The notes under the pieces: model-generated
The model's database searches: none
Told to the model about the DNA's origin: nothing
The model's input: only the letters and a program-made list of their open reading frames with translations
Shown: positions 1 to 8,187 of the stretch, piece by piece
Layout: each line of letters begins with the position of its first letter
Numbering within the stretch: position 1 is the stretch's first letter
Made by a program: the position numbers and the translations under genes
Origin: Dongia_B sp035539215
GTDB lineage: Bacteria; Pseudomonadota; Alphaproteobacteria; Dongiales; Dongiaceae
DNA: 64,000 nt
Direction: 5' to 3'
Assembly: GCA_035539215.1 (NCBI GenBank)
Contig: DATLIX010000177.1
Span: forward strand, 1 to 64,000

Positions 1-65
1 CCTTCGAAGTCGTGGCGGACCGCCGTACCGGCAAATCCGCCGCGGAGAATCTGCAGACCGTCTAA
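1..65 (+). CDS. Cold-shock domain protein, C-terminal end (partial)
   Basis: The frame from base 3 reads about 20 residues ending in DRRTGKSAAENLQTV and a TAA stop. This closely resembles the C-terminus of alphaproteobacterial cold-shock (CspA-type, often double CSD) proteins, small nucleic-acid chaperones that bind single-stranded RNA or DNA. Only the tail is present, so the RNP motifs cannot be checked. A strong intrinsic terminator follows about 65 bases downstream, which fits the end of a monocistronic csp gene. Confidence 0.6.
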   Translation, partial: FEVVADRRTGKSAAENLQTV

Positions 66-129
66 ACTGCAAGGTTGATGACGCGCCCGCTTTGACCACG
101 GATGTACTGGCAGAGTAGGTGACGCAGGG

Positions 130-166
130 CCCCGCATCTGGCTTACCAGTTGCGGGGTTTTCTTTT
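130..166 (+). terminator. Rho-independent terminator after the cold-shock gene
   Basis: A stem CCCCGCA (130-136) pairs with TGCGGGG (151-157). An inner CTGG/CCAG stem closes a CTTA loop, and the run TTTTCTTTT follows. It lies between the cold-shock stop and the next gene, so it should end the upstream transcript. Confidence 0.85.
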
Positions 167-259
167 CCGACGGCCGCTTGTCTGCCTGATGCTATCGGAA
201 ACAGTCGCGCGCGGCGGATGGCCGAAGGTTCCGTGGTGCGCGCTTATCGAGGAGAGATC

Positions 260-601
260 ATGTCGACATTGAGTGAAATGGAGAAGAAGGCCGAAGCGCT
301 GAAGGTCAAGCAGGAGCGCGCCGTGGACGCAGCGGAAGCCATGCGCGAGTTCGAAGCGGAGAAGGCCAGCCTTCTCAACAATACCCTGCGGTTGCGGGCG
401 ATGCGGCTGGAGCGCGAGGCGCAACAGGCGCAGGAAGAGCAAGTGAGCGACATCAAGAAGACCGCGCAGAAACTGGCTGCGATGCAGAAGAAGACGGCTG
501 CGGCGAAGGATGCCGTGAAGGCATCTGGCGGGAAGACCGCCGGCGCGAAGACGGCCGCGGCGCTGAAAAAGGCCAGAACATCGACGAAGAAAGCCAGCTA
601 A
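260..601 (+). CDS. Small Lys/Ala-rich coiled-coil protein, function unknown
   Basis: The protein is 113 residues. The start at 260 was chosen because GGAGAG lies just upstream; an in-frame extension to 119 would run back across the terminator. Residues 1 to about 75 are heptad-like and rich in Glu, Lys, Ala and Gln, so probably one long coiled coil. The C-terminus is a low-complexity Ala/Lys tail with repeated AKTA- and KKA-like units, resembling histone-H1-like or phasin-like tails. No catalytic motif, signal peptide or membrane segment is visible. The desaturase gene starts 2 bases after its stop, so the two are very likely co-transcribed and probably translationally coupled. A role in lipid or membrane adaptation is inference from that neighbour only. 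Confidence 0.6.
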   Translation: MSTLSEMEKKAEALKVKQERAVDAAEAMREFEAEKASLLNNTLRLRAMRLEREAQQAQEEQVSDIKKTAQKLAAMQKKTAAAKDAVKASGGKTAGAKTAAALKKARTSTKKAS

Positions 602-603
602 AA

Positions 604-1767
604 ATGTCCACGGGAACCGGCGACCGGCACGACGACATCCTTTATCCGACCGCGGTTCCCTTCGTCCTCGCCCATCTTGTCTGTATCGCCGTGATCTGGA
701 CGGGCGTCACCTGGCAGGCGGCGGCGCTCTGTTTTGCTTTGTACTGGCTGCGCATGTTTGCCATCGGCGCCGGCTATCACCGTTATTTCTCGCACCGCGC
801 CTATGCCACCAGCCGGGTCTTTCAGTTCATCCTCGCTTTCGTGGCACAGAGCAGCGCCCAGAAGAGCGTGCTGTGGTGGGCGGAAAAACACCGCCATCAC
901 CATCTCTATTCGGATCTGCCGCAGGATGCGCATTCGCCCCGCCAAAGCGGCTTCCTCTACAGCCATGTGGGATGGATCTTCGCGCGCAAACACGACAGCG
1001 CCGACCTCGCCAAGATGGCGGATTTCACGCGCTACCCGGAACTGATGTGGCTGCACAAGTTCGAGCTGCTGCCGGCCATGTTGCTGGCCGTCGCCTGCTT
1101 CCTGATCGCCGGCTGGTCCGGCCTGGTGGTCGGCTTCTTCTGCAGCACCGTGCTGGTCTATCACGCGACCTTCTGCATCAATTCGCTGGCCCATGTCTGC
1201 GGCAAGAAGCGCTACGTGACCGGCGATGATTCCCGCAACAACTGGCTGTTGGCGACACTCACCATGGGCGAGGGCTGGCACAATAACCATCACGCCTATC
1301 AGAGCAGCGCGCGGCAAGGCTTCCGTTGGTGGGAATTCGACGCGACCTATTGCATCCTGAAGACGCTGTCGTGGTGCGGCATCGTCTGGAATCTGAAATC
1401 GCCGCCGCTGCAGGTCGTGCGCAATGAACAGCGCCTGGGCGCGCGTGTCGTCAATCGCGCTGCGGCGGAGCTCGCGGCCCAGTTCAATGCCCAACGCATC
1501 GCCCTTGCCATCAGCGCCACGTTACAGGCGCCTGAGCTGCTGCTGCTGCGCGAGGCGCTGCAGCGCGCCCATGACCGCGCCGCCGGCGTGCTGAACACGC
1601 TGCATCTGCCACATCTTCCCCATCTGCCGAGCCGCGACGAATTTCTCGCCGCGGCCAAGGCGCGGTTTGCGAAGACCATCTCGCTTGATGACATCGTCGA
1701 CCGGGCCTATGAGCTGCTGCTCGCCTCGATCGGCACGCATCTCGCGACCGCGGAGCAGCCGGCCTAA
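604..1767 (+). CDS. Acyl-CoA/fatty acid delta-9-type desaturase with C-terminal extension
   Basis: The protein is 387 residues and belongs to the membrane di-iron fatty acid desaturase family, which introduces a cis double bond into an acyl chain. The three His boxes are visible: HRYFSH (59-64), HRHHH (96-100) and HNNHH (226-230). Hydrophobic segments lie before the first box and around residues 155-190. The catalytic part ends near residue 265. About 120 further residues form a mostly helical, Ala/Leu-rich extension containing an HLPHLPHLP repeat near residues 335-343, which is longer than usual for the family. The position behind a cold-shock gene would suit membrane-fluidity control, but a separate terminator divides them. 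The exact substrate and regiospecificity are not readable. Confidence 0.88.
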   Translation: MSTGTGDRHDDILYPTAVPFVLAHLVCIAVIWTGVTWQAAALCFALYWLRMFAIGAGYHRYFSHRAYATSRVFQFILAFVAQSSAQKSVLWWAEKHRHHHLYSDLPQDAHSPRQSGFLYSHVGWIFARKHDSADLAKMADFTRYPELMWLHKFELLPAMLLAVACFLIAGWSGLVVGFFCSTVLVYHATFCINSLAHVCGKKRYVTGDDSRNNWLLATLTMGEGWHNNHHAYQSSARQGFRWWEFDATYCILKTLSWCGIVWNLKSPPLQVVRNEQRLGARVVNRAAAELAAQFNAQRIALAISATLQAPELLLLREALQRAHDRAAGVLNTLHLPHLPHLPSRDEFLAAAKARFAKTISLDDIVDRAYELLLASIGTHLATAEQPA

Positions 1768-1792
1768 GACCCCATGGCGGTTGGCTGTTGCC

Positions 1793-1999
1793 TCAACGCT
1801 GGCGCCGTGCCACGCGGCGCAGGCTGTCGCCCAGGATCAGGATACTTCCGACCAGCAGCAGGATAGCGCCATAGAGCGGCGGCAGGCCGAGCAGCTTCAC
1901 CGCGCCGGCGATCACCGCGATCAGCACCGCCGCCAGCAAGGCCAGGGCGCCGTCATCGATGAACATACTGATGAGTTCGTTGATGATTGTACGCAGCAT
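1793..1999 (-). CDS. Small membrane protein, function unknown
   Basis: The protein is 68 residues with two hydrophobic helices, roughly residues 17-38 and 41-57, and a basic C-terminal tail ending RRVARRQR, which suggests an inner-membrane protein with a cytoplasmic C-terminus. It lies 36 bases behind the COG4280-like gene on the same strand and is probably the last gene of that transcription unit. It converges on the desaturase gene. No family is recognised. Confidence 0.6.
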   Translation of the reverse strand: MLRTIINELISMFIDDGALALLAAVLIAVIAGAVKLLGLPPLYGAILLLVGSILILGDSLRRVARRQR

Positions 2000-2035
2000 G
2001 ATTATCGAACGCTTCCCACTATTGAATGCCCCTCG

Positions 2036-2797
2036 TTATTGAATGCCTTGGGCGCTGCTGCGTGCGGCAGGCGCGGCGAGGCCACGCAGCCAGCGGGTGA
2101 AGACGAAGGCGGCGACCGCGAGGATGGCGGCGATGCCGAGCAGCGAGAGATCCGCCCCCGGCCATTCCGCATCCAGGCCTTCGCCGATCCAGAACACGCC
2201 GAAACTGGTCAGCATCAGGCCGACGATAAATTTCAGTGTGTTCTCCGGCACCTGGGCCAGCGGCTTATGCACCGCAAGGCCGATCGCCAGCACGGCGATG
2301 AAGGCGGCGAGGGCGCCGTAGCTGGCGTAGAGCGTCATGCCATGACCGGCGCCGACGGCGATGACGATGAACACCACCTCCACGCCCTCCAGCAGGACCG
2401 CCTTGAAGGCCGCCAGGCCGGCCAGATAATCGGCCCGGCGATCCGCCGCCTGCCGGCGCAGCTCCGCCGTTTCTTCATCGAAGGCCTTGGCCTCGTCATG
2501 CAGGGCGAGATAACCGGCCGCGCGCAGGATGGCTTTTCTCAGCCAGCGCAGGCCGAAGAGGATCAATAGAACCCCGACGACGAATTGCAACAGATGCAGC
2601 GGCACCAGCGCCAGCAGCGGTCCGAACATCAGGACCAGCGCTGCCAGCAGCAGCAAAGCGAGGCCGGTGCCGATGAAGGCCGGCCGCCAGCTGCGTGAAA
2701 TCCCGACGGCAAGGACAATGGTGAAAGCTTCGACGACCTCGACGAAGGAGCCGAGAAAAGCGGCAGTTACAGTTGAGGTAACGGTGGTCAGATTCAT
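2036..2797 (-). CDS. COG4280-like integral membrane protein, putative transporter
   Basis: The protein is 253 residues with about seven hydrophobic segments. The start at 2797 was chosen because the protein then opens directly with the first acidic membrane motif; an in-frame extension to 3007 would overlap the ABC ATPase gene. Two half-repeats are visible: SFVEVVEAFTIVLAVG near residue 16 and LLEGVEVVFIVIAVG near residue 130. Such paired Glu-containing membrane motifs recall GDT1/UPF0016 and FTR1-like cation carriers, and the protein resembles the uncharacterised COG4280 family. A charged cytoplasmic loop (about 95-125) separates the halves. It lies 67 bases behind the ABC ATPase on the same strand, so it may join that import system. 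Cation transport is inference from the motifs. Confidence 0.65.
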   Translation of the reverse strand: MNLTTVTSTVTAAFLGSFVEVVEAFTIVLAVGISRSWRPAFIGTGLALLLLAALVLMFGPLLALVPLHLLQFVVGVLLILFGLRWLRKAILRAAGYLALHDEAKAFDEETAELRRQAADRRADYLAGLAAFKAVLLEGVEVVFIVIAVGAGHGMTLYASYGALAAFIAVLAIGLAVHKPLAQVPENTLKFIVGLMLTSFGVFWIGEGLDAEWPGADLSLLGIAAILAVAAFVFTRWLRGLAAPAARSSAQGIQ

Positions 2798-2864
2798 GCG
2801 TTGCTCTCGGTATCTTCCGGCATATTGAAGCAGGAACCCACGAAAACGAGCTTGGTTGCCGCCA

Positions 2865-3995
2865 TCATTCGGCCAGCACCGTACACCGCTCCGGTGGCAG
2901 TGAAAATTCAATTGTCGCACCAACCGGCAACGCTTCAGGCCAGTCGAGCCTGACACGATGCTGACCGATGGTGACGACCAGACGCCAGCAGCGGCCCTGG
3001 AACGCACGCGCGGCGACGCTGCCGTTCAGGCGGGTTGCGGGATGCAAGGCGGCGGGCCGCGCGTCTTCCGGCCGCAGCACGAGAGTGCCGGCGCCGTTGA
3101 GAGGGCTTGTCGTCTGCATCTGCATCCCGGCATCGCCGTCGACCCGGAACAGCCCGTTCGAGACGGCGCCCGGCAGCAGGGAGAAACCGCCGATGAAACT
3201 GGCGACGAAGGCATCGGCAGGCGCGTCGTAAATGCGCTGCGGCGTATCGAACTGGGCGATGACGCCGGCGCGCATCACGGCGATACGGTCGGAAACCGCC
3301 ATCGCCTCGGCCTGATCATGCGTCACATAGAGCACCGTGATGCCCTCGCGGCGCACGAGATCCATCATCTCCACGCGCATATCCTCACGCAAGGCGGCGT
3401 CGAGATTGCTGAGCGGTTCGTCGAACAGCATGAGGGCCGGTCGCGCGGCGAGGCAGCGGGCGATGGCGACACGCTGCTGCTGGCCGCCGGAAAGCTCGCT
3501 GGGGTGGCGCTCACGCAAGGCGGCGAGGCGCGTCACCTCCAGGGCATGATCGACCCGCCGCGCGATCTCCGCCGCCGGCAGGCCCTGCGATTGCAGGCCG
3601 AAGGCTAGATTGCCCGCCACGCTCATATGCGGCCACAGCGCGTAATCCTGGAACACCATGCCGATGCGGCGGCGTTCCGGCGGGACCTGGCGTGCGCGGC
3701 TCCAGACCGTCTGGCCGTCCAGCGTGATCGTACCGCTATCCGGCATTTCGAGGCCGGCGATCAGGCGCAGAAGCGTCGTCTTGCCGGACCCGCTGGCGCC
3801 GATCAGCGAGACGATCTCGGCCGGCGCGACGGCGATGTCGAGCGCTTTCAGGACTTGGCGCCCGCCCAGGCTTTTCGAGAGGCCGGTGCAGGCCAGGGCA
3901 GCCGTGCCCGGCGCCGCGGCTTTGGCCGGCGCCGGTACCGGGGCGGCGACGGTCGGTCTCTGCGGGACGGATTGGAGGAGGGCTGCTGTTCTCAT
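2865..3995 (-). CDS. ABC importer ATP-binding protein (FbpC/PotA type)
   Basis: The protein is 376 residues. It has Walker A GASGSGKTT (66-74), a Q-loop at FQDY (about 115), signature LSGGQQQR (168-175), Walker B LMLFDE (188-193), an H-loop in TVLYVTHDQAEA, and a C-terminal TOBE-like regulatory domain from about residue 290. A Pro/Ala-rich extension of about 30 residues precedes the ATPase fold. The start codon overlaps the permease stop in an ATGA arrangement, so the two are translationally coupled. It energises the importer formed with the fused permease and periplasmic protein. The subfamily covers iron(III), phosphonate, polyamine and thiamine importers, and the sequence alone does not settle the substrate. 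Confidence 0.9.
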   Translation of the reverse strand: MRTAALLQSVPQRPTVAAPVPAPAKAAAPGTAALACTGLSKSLGGRQVLKALDIAVAPAEIVSLIGASGSGKTTLLRLIAGLEMPDSGTITLDGQTVWSRARQVPPERRRIGMVFQDYALWPHMSVAGNLAFGLQSQGLPAAEIARRVDHALEVTRLAALRERHPSELSGGQQQRVAIARCLAARPALMLFDEPLSNLDAALREDMRVEMMDLVRREGITVLYVTHDQAEAMAVSDRIAVMRAGVIAQFDTPQRIYDAPADAFVASFIGGFSLLPGAVSNGLFRVDGDAGMQMQTTSPLNGAGTLVLRPEDARPAALHPATRLNGSVAARAFQGRCWRLVVTIGQHRVRLDWPEALPVGATIEFSLPPERCTVLAE

Positions 3996-5860
3996 GATCC
4001 ACCTGCATCGATCATCATGCCGTCACTGCCACGGGTATCCTGGCGCCGGTTCGGCACGCTGCCCAGCCGGCGCGCGAGACGCTTCGCCAACAGCCAGGAC
4101 AGGGCGGCAAACCCGCCGGCGGCTATCATCGCCGCCAGCGACAAGGCAGCGGCGGGACCGTCCTGATCGTGGCTGAAGAGTTTGAGGATGACCGGCGGCG
4201 CCGGCGGCCCGGCCAGCGGAATCAGCATCTGCGACATGGGTAATTCGAAGACGGTGCGGATGAAGGTCATCAGGAAAGCGGTGACGATGCTGAGCCAGAC
4301 CAGCGGCAGGGTGATGCGCAACAGGCGACGGCCGGCACCGACACCGAATAGCCGCGCCGCATCGCCGAGATTGGGGGCGAGCTGGCCGACTGCGGCCACG
4401 ATGATGACAAGACAATAAGGAAAGGCCGCCGCGACATAGCCCAGCACCAGCAGCGAGGCCTCGCCGTAATGCGGAAACGGCCAGTCGCGAAATCCCGGCA
4501 GGCGATTCCAGACCAGGATATAGCCGAAGCCGAGCACGATGCCGGGAATGGCGACGGCGCCCAGCGACAATGCCATCACCAGCGGCCGCATGAAGCGATG
4601 GGCGCGGTCGAGCCGGATCGACAAGAGGAGGGCAAAGGCGCAGGTGATGAGGGCCGTCAGCGCGGCACAGCCGAGGCTGCGCAACAAGGCGCCGTTGATC
4701 GCGCTGTGCCAAGTAAGTGCGGCGGCGATATTGGCGGCGGTGAGGTTGTCCCAGGCGAGGCCCGCGCCGAGCGACCGGCTGACGGCGCGCAAGGCGATGG
4801 CGGCCAAGGGCAAGATGAGGGCGACGCAGGCAATGAACATCATGACCAGTGACAAAGGCCAGCGCCATAGCCTGAGATCATGCAGGCGGGCTGGCTTGGC
4901 GCGACCCGAGATCACGCGCGCCGTCGCCTGGCGCCGCAACAGCCGGTCGCCCAGCACGACCAGCAACACCAGCGAGAGCAGCACCAGCGATTGCGATCCC
5001 GCCATGGGAAAATCCACCGGATAATCGCTGGCCGCCGCATAGATGCCGTAGGTGAGTACGCCGAAATTCGACAGCCGCGCGATGGTGGAGGCGAGGCCGA
5101 AATCCGACAGCACCTCGGCAAAGGTGGCGATGGCGCTCAATGCCAGCGCCGGCGCCAGCAGCGGCAGGGTGATGCGCAGCCAGACCCGCAACGGGCGGGC
5201 GCCGGCAAGACGCGCCGCATCCTCGAACTCGCTGCCGAGCCCGGCCAGCGCGCCGCCGATGATGAAGCTCGCCAGCGGGAAAAGGCTGAGGGTATGCACG
5301 AAGACAAGGCCGGGCAAAGCGAAGAATACATGATCGAGCCCCTGCGGCAGCAGGCCGAATTGCGCCAGGTAGCCGCCCGGCGACATCAGCAGCACCCAGG
5401 CGAGGCCCTTGAGGTAAGAGGGCGTCAGGAAAACCAGCCAGGGTACCGTGGCAATGATGCCACGCAGCGGCAGGCGGCAGCGCATCAGCATGACGGCGAA
5501 GAGACCGCCGAGCGCCGTTGCGGTGATGGCGACCGTGGCAGCGAGCTCGAGCGAATTCAGCACGGAGACGGCAAGCCGGGGCGAAGCGAAGACGCGGGCC
5601 ACCGGCGCCAGGCTGAAGCGTGCACCTGCAGCCGCAGGATCGAAGAGATCGGGCAGAACCGCCTGCACCAGCACGACGCCCAAAGGCAGACCGATCAGCA
5701 GGAAGAAGGCCAGGTAGATCAGCGCGTCGATGGCGGCACCCAGCCGCAGCAGGCGCGCCACATGCAGCTGCAGCCGCGGCAAGGGCGAACGCAGTCCGGG
5801 ACCGCGGCCGAGCGCCGCGGTCCCTTCAGGTCCGAGATCATGGTCAAGCGTCGCCGCCAT
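3992..5860 (-). CDS. ABC importer permease, two fused membrane domains (FbpB-like)
   Basis: The protein is 622 residues. It has two binding-protein-dependent permease domains in one chain, about residues 40-310 and 340-610, each with around six hydrophobic helices and an EAA-type loop (for example EFEDAARLAGARPLRVW and NLGDAARLFGVGAGRRLL). Fusion of both halves is typical of FbpB-type iron(III) and related phosphonate importers. The start at 5860 (MAATLDH) avoids overlap with the upstream binding-protein gene, leaving 31 bases. The protein ends in an ATGA overlap with the ATPase. It forms the channel that passes ligand from the periplasmic protein to the cytoplasm. Confidence 0.9.
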   Translation of the reverse strand: MAATLDHDLGPEGTAALGRGPGLRSPLPRLQLHVARLLRLGAAIDALIYLAFFLLIGLPLGVVLVQAVLPDLFDPAAAGARFSLAPVARVFASPRLAVSVLNSLELAATVAITATALGGLFAVMLMRCRLPLRGIIATVPWLVFLTPSYLKGLAWVLLMSPGGYLAQFGLLPQGLDHVFFALPGLVFVHTLSLFPLASFIIGGALAGLGSEFEDAARLAGARPLRVWLRITLPLLAPALALSAIATFAEVLSDFGLASTIARLSNFGVLTYGIYAAASDYPVDFPMAGSQSLVLLSLVLLVVLGDRLLRRQATARVISGRAKPARLHDLRLWRWPLSLVMMFIACVALILPLAAIALRAVSRSLGAGLAWDNLTAANIAAALTWHSAINGALLRSLGCAALTALITCAFALLLSIRLDRAHRFMRPLVMALSLGAVAIPGIVLGFGYILVWNRLPGFRDWPFPHYGEASLLVLGYVAAAFPYCLVIIVAAVGQLAPNLGDAARLFGVGAGRRLLRITLPLVWLSIVTAFLMTFIRTVFELPMSQMLIPLAGPPAPPVILKLFSHDQDGPAAALSLAAMIAAGGFAALSWLLAKRLARRLGSVPNRRQDTRGSDGMMIDAGGS

Positions 5861-5891
5861 CACCGTCTCCGTCTTTGCGGCGGACGACAGC

Positions 5892-6893
5892 TCACGGCAC
5901 GAAGCTTTCCTTGTACCACTGCTTCCACTCGGTCTCATGGCCGGCAGAAGCGGCTTCGTTCAGCAGCACGAATTTGATCTTCTCGTCGCGGCCGGCCTTC
6001 GGCTTCACACCGCGCACCAGCGGGATGAAATAGAAGTCGGTGTCATCGCCGTTCTGCATCGCGGCCTGGCCCTCCGGGCTCATCACGAAGGCGATGAACT
6101 TGCGTACGGCGTCGAGATGCTGGCTGTGCGCGCTGATGCCAAGGCCTTCGGGCAGCGCGATCGAGCCTTCCTTGGGATAGATGGCGATCACCGGTTCGCC
6201 GGCCGCCTTCTGGGCGATGATGGCGCTGTCCTGGTTGATGCCGAGCTTGGCATCGCCGGTCAGCACGGCCTTGTTGACCTTGCCGCCGCTGGAGAGTCCC
6301 GCCAGAGCCTTGTTGGTCAAGGTCGCCTGCAGCTGCTTCTTGCCCGCATCGACGCCCACGGTCTGGAAATAGCCGGCCAGCCATTGATAGGCGGGGCCCG
6401 AGAGGTTGGGATCCTTGGCGGCGACGCTGCCGGCGAATTTCTCGAGATCGGCCCAGGATTTCGGCGTCTGATCGGCCGGCACTTTCTTGGTGTTGACCTC
6501 GATCGCCGTGGTGCTGGCGCCGGTCGGCAGATAGGCATGGCTCTTCGGCAGCAGCGTCTTGCCAAGCTCGGTGAAGGCTACCTTGCCGTAGATATCGGCC
6601 GGAATCGGCTGCAACACGTGGTCTTGCGCCATGCGCTCCATCACGGCCGAGCCGTCGAGCCAGACGATGTCGAATTGCGGATTGCTGCCCTCGGCGGCAA
6701 TCTTGCCCAGCGTCTCGCCGGTGCTGCCCGGCTCGACCACATCGACGCTGATGCCGGTCTTGGCGGTGAAAGCCTTGGCGACATTGCCGGCGAAATCCAG
6801 CGCGTCATACATGACGATATCGGCCGCCGATGCCTGGCTGGCCGCCGCACTTCCCAGCAGCAGCGCGAGGCCGATCGAAGTCTGTTTCAGCAT
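5892..6893 (-). CDS. Periplasmic substrate-binding protein of FbpA/AfuA type
   Basis: The protein is 333 residues. It starts with a clear Sec signal peptide (MLKQTSIGLALLLG, cleavage probably after ASA near residue 24) followed by a type II periplasmic binding fold: ADIVMYDALD, FDIVWLDGSA, and the C-terminal FVMSPEGQ stretch common to this family. Classic FbpA iron binders carry adjacent Tyr-Tyr ligands, and I see no YY pair in this protein. Iron(III) is therefore not assured; phosphonates, phosphorylated sugars and other anions are alternatives. The RpiR-family gene upstream, whose relatives sense phosphosugars, points the same way. It is the first gene of the transporter, 126 bases behind that regulator. 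Confidence 0.85.
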   Translation of the reverse strand: MLKQTSIGLALLLGSAAASQASAADIVMYDALDFAGNVAKAFTAKTGISVDVVEPGSTGETLGKIAAEGSNPQFDIVWLDGSAVMERMAQDHVLQPIPADIYGKVAFTELGKTLLPKSHAYLPTGASTTAIEVNTKKVPADQTPKSWADLEKFAGSVAAKDPNLSGPAYQWLAGYFQTVGVDAGKKQLQATLTNKALAGLSSGGKVNKAVLTGDAKLGINQDSAIIAQKAAGEPVIAIYPKEGSIALPEGLGISAHSQHLDAVRKFIAFVMSPEGQAAMQNGDDTDFYFIPLVRGVKPKAGRDEKIKFVLLNEAASAGHETEWKQWYKESFVP

Positions 6894-7019
6894 GAAGTCA
6901 CTCTCCCGTTTGCGTTCAGTCGAAAGGCAAAGCAATATCGTCGCCGGCACAGCCATCCGTGCGGCCAGCATTCCGTTGGCGTCATAAACGTACCGTCCCC
7001 GCTCAGGGCGATTGCCCGC

Positions 7020-7979
7020 TCAACCCCGTTTGGTCCCGTGCCTCCCGAGGCCGCGTTTCAGCCAATCCTTGTCGAGAGCGCCCCGCAACGCCCCGAGTTC
7101 TTCCAGTGAAGCCAGTGCGGCCACGCGCCGGCGTGCCGCCAAAGCCGTCACCAGCGCTTCGATCACCACCAGGGTGGCGCCATGCATGGACAGGTTGACG
7201 GCACGTCCGCGGGGCACGGGCAGCACCTCGCGCGCACGCTTGCCGATGAAAGGGCCGAGGCTGTCGCTGATCAGAATGACCGGCATCCTCAGCTGCTCTG
7301 CCCGGTCGAGGGTCACGGCAATCTCGCGATAGATCGGCGCATAGGCGATCATCAGCAGGGCCTCGCCGCGGCGCAGGCCGATCAGCCGGTCGGCGAGCCC
7401 GATGCCGCTGACCGACAAGGCGGTTGCCGGCAGGCCGACGCGGTTGAACTGCAATGTCGCGTAATCGGCCATGGCGCCAGAGGGCCCGATGCCGAAGACA
7501 TGGCAGCGCGGCACCTCGGCCAGGATATCGACGGCACCGGTGAAGCTCTGTGCGAATTGCGGCTCGCGCAGAACCCGCAGACCTTCTTCATGGGTGCCGA
7601 GCACATGATGCAAGGCGGCAGCCGCGTCGGCGCCGGCCTCGTTGAGCGTGCCGCGCAGGCGGTTGCTGGGGCTGGGCATGCTGCTGGTCAATTCGCCGAG
7701 CACCGCCTCGCGCAGATCGGCGAGGCCGTCGAAGCCGAGCGAGCGGGCAGTGCGCACAACGGTGGCGTCGCTGGCGCCGGCAGCGGCGGCAATCTCCACC
7801 GCGGAGCCGAGCAGCAAGGCTTCCTTCTGGGTCAGGAAGAAACGCGCCACCCGCTGTTCCGCCGGGGAAAGCCGAGGCAGGGCCTGGGCTATGCGGCTCT
7901 CGAAGGAAGGCGTCGCCGCTTCCTGGGTGGTTTCGTCGTTGGCAGCCTTCGGCTTGGCAGTTCTCGGCGCGGTGGCCAT
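7020..7979 (-). CDS. MurR/RpiR-family transcriptional regulator
   Basis: The protein is 319 residues. An N-terminal HTH_6 domain (about 25-100, with FFLTQKEALLLGSAVEIAAA and GASDATVVRTARSLGF) is followed by a SIS domain (about 135-270), which in this family binds phosphosugar effectors. The start at 7979 is supported by an AGGGG ribosome site; a longer reading to 8030 would cover a GTGATCAC palindrome that is more likely promoter. It sits directly upstream of the ABC importer on the same strand and probably controls it. The ligand is unknown. Confidence 0.85.
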   Translation of the reverse strand: MATAPRTAKPKAANDETTQEAATPSFESRIAQALPRLSPAEQRVARFFLTQKEALLLGSAVEIAAAAGASDATVVRTARSLGFDGLADLREAVLGELTSSMPSPSNRLRGTLNEAGADAAAALHHVLGTHEEGLRVLREPQFAQSFTGAVDILAEVPRCHVFGIGPSGAMADYATLQFNRVGLPATALSVSGIGLADRLIGLRRGEALLMIAYAPIYREIAVTLDRAEQLRMPVILISDSLGPFIGKRAREVLPVPRGRAVNLSMHGATLVVIEALVTALAARRRVAALASLEELGALRGALDKDWLKRGLGRHGTKRG

Positions 7980-8020
7980 GCGGCGGTTCCCCTGAACAAG
8001 CGCGGACCGGGCCGGGCTTG

Positions 8021-8034
8021 TTGTGATCACTACA
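8021..8034. promoter_or_regulatory. Palindrome GTGATCAC upstream of the RpiR gene, possible operator
   Basis: The perfect 8-base palindrome GTGATCAC (8023-8030), set in TTGTGATCACTACA, lies about 45 bases upstream of the RpiR-type regulator start. The position suits autoregulation or a CRP-like site. No other copy was seen nearby, so the function is a guess. Confidence 0.25.
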
Positions 8035-8187
8035 GGGGCGCATCATCTGAAGTATGTATTACACGGTGATGACCGTTGGAGGGATTCTTGACGCAATTTC
8101 CTGACAGAAACCTCACAAAGGCGTCGGTTTCATTTCAGGGAAGCGAACGCGAAGCGCTCCTTGGTTAGATTCACGGCAGATCGACCG

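Noticed and set aside
5892..6893. Assignment as a ferric-binding protein
   Set aside because: The adjacent Tyr ligands of FbpA were not seen, so the substrate was left open.
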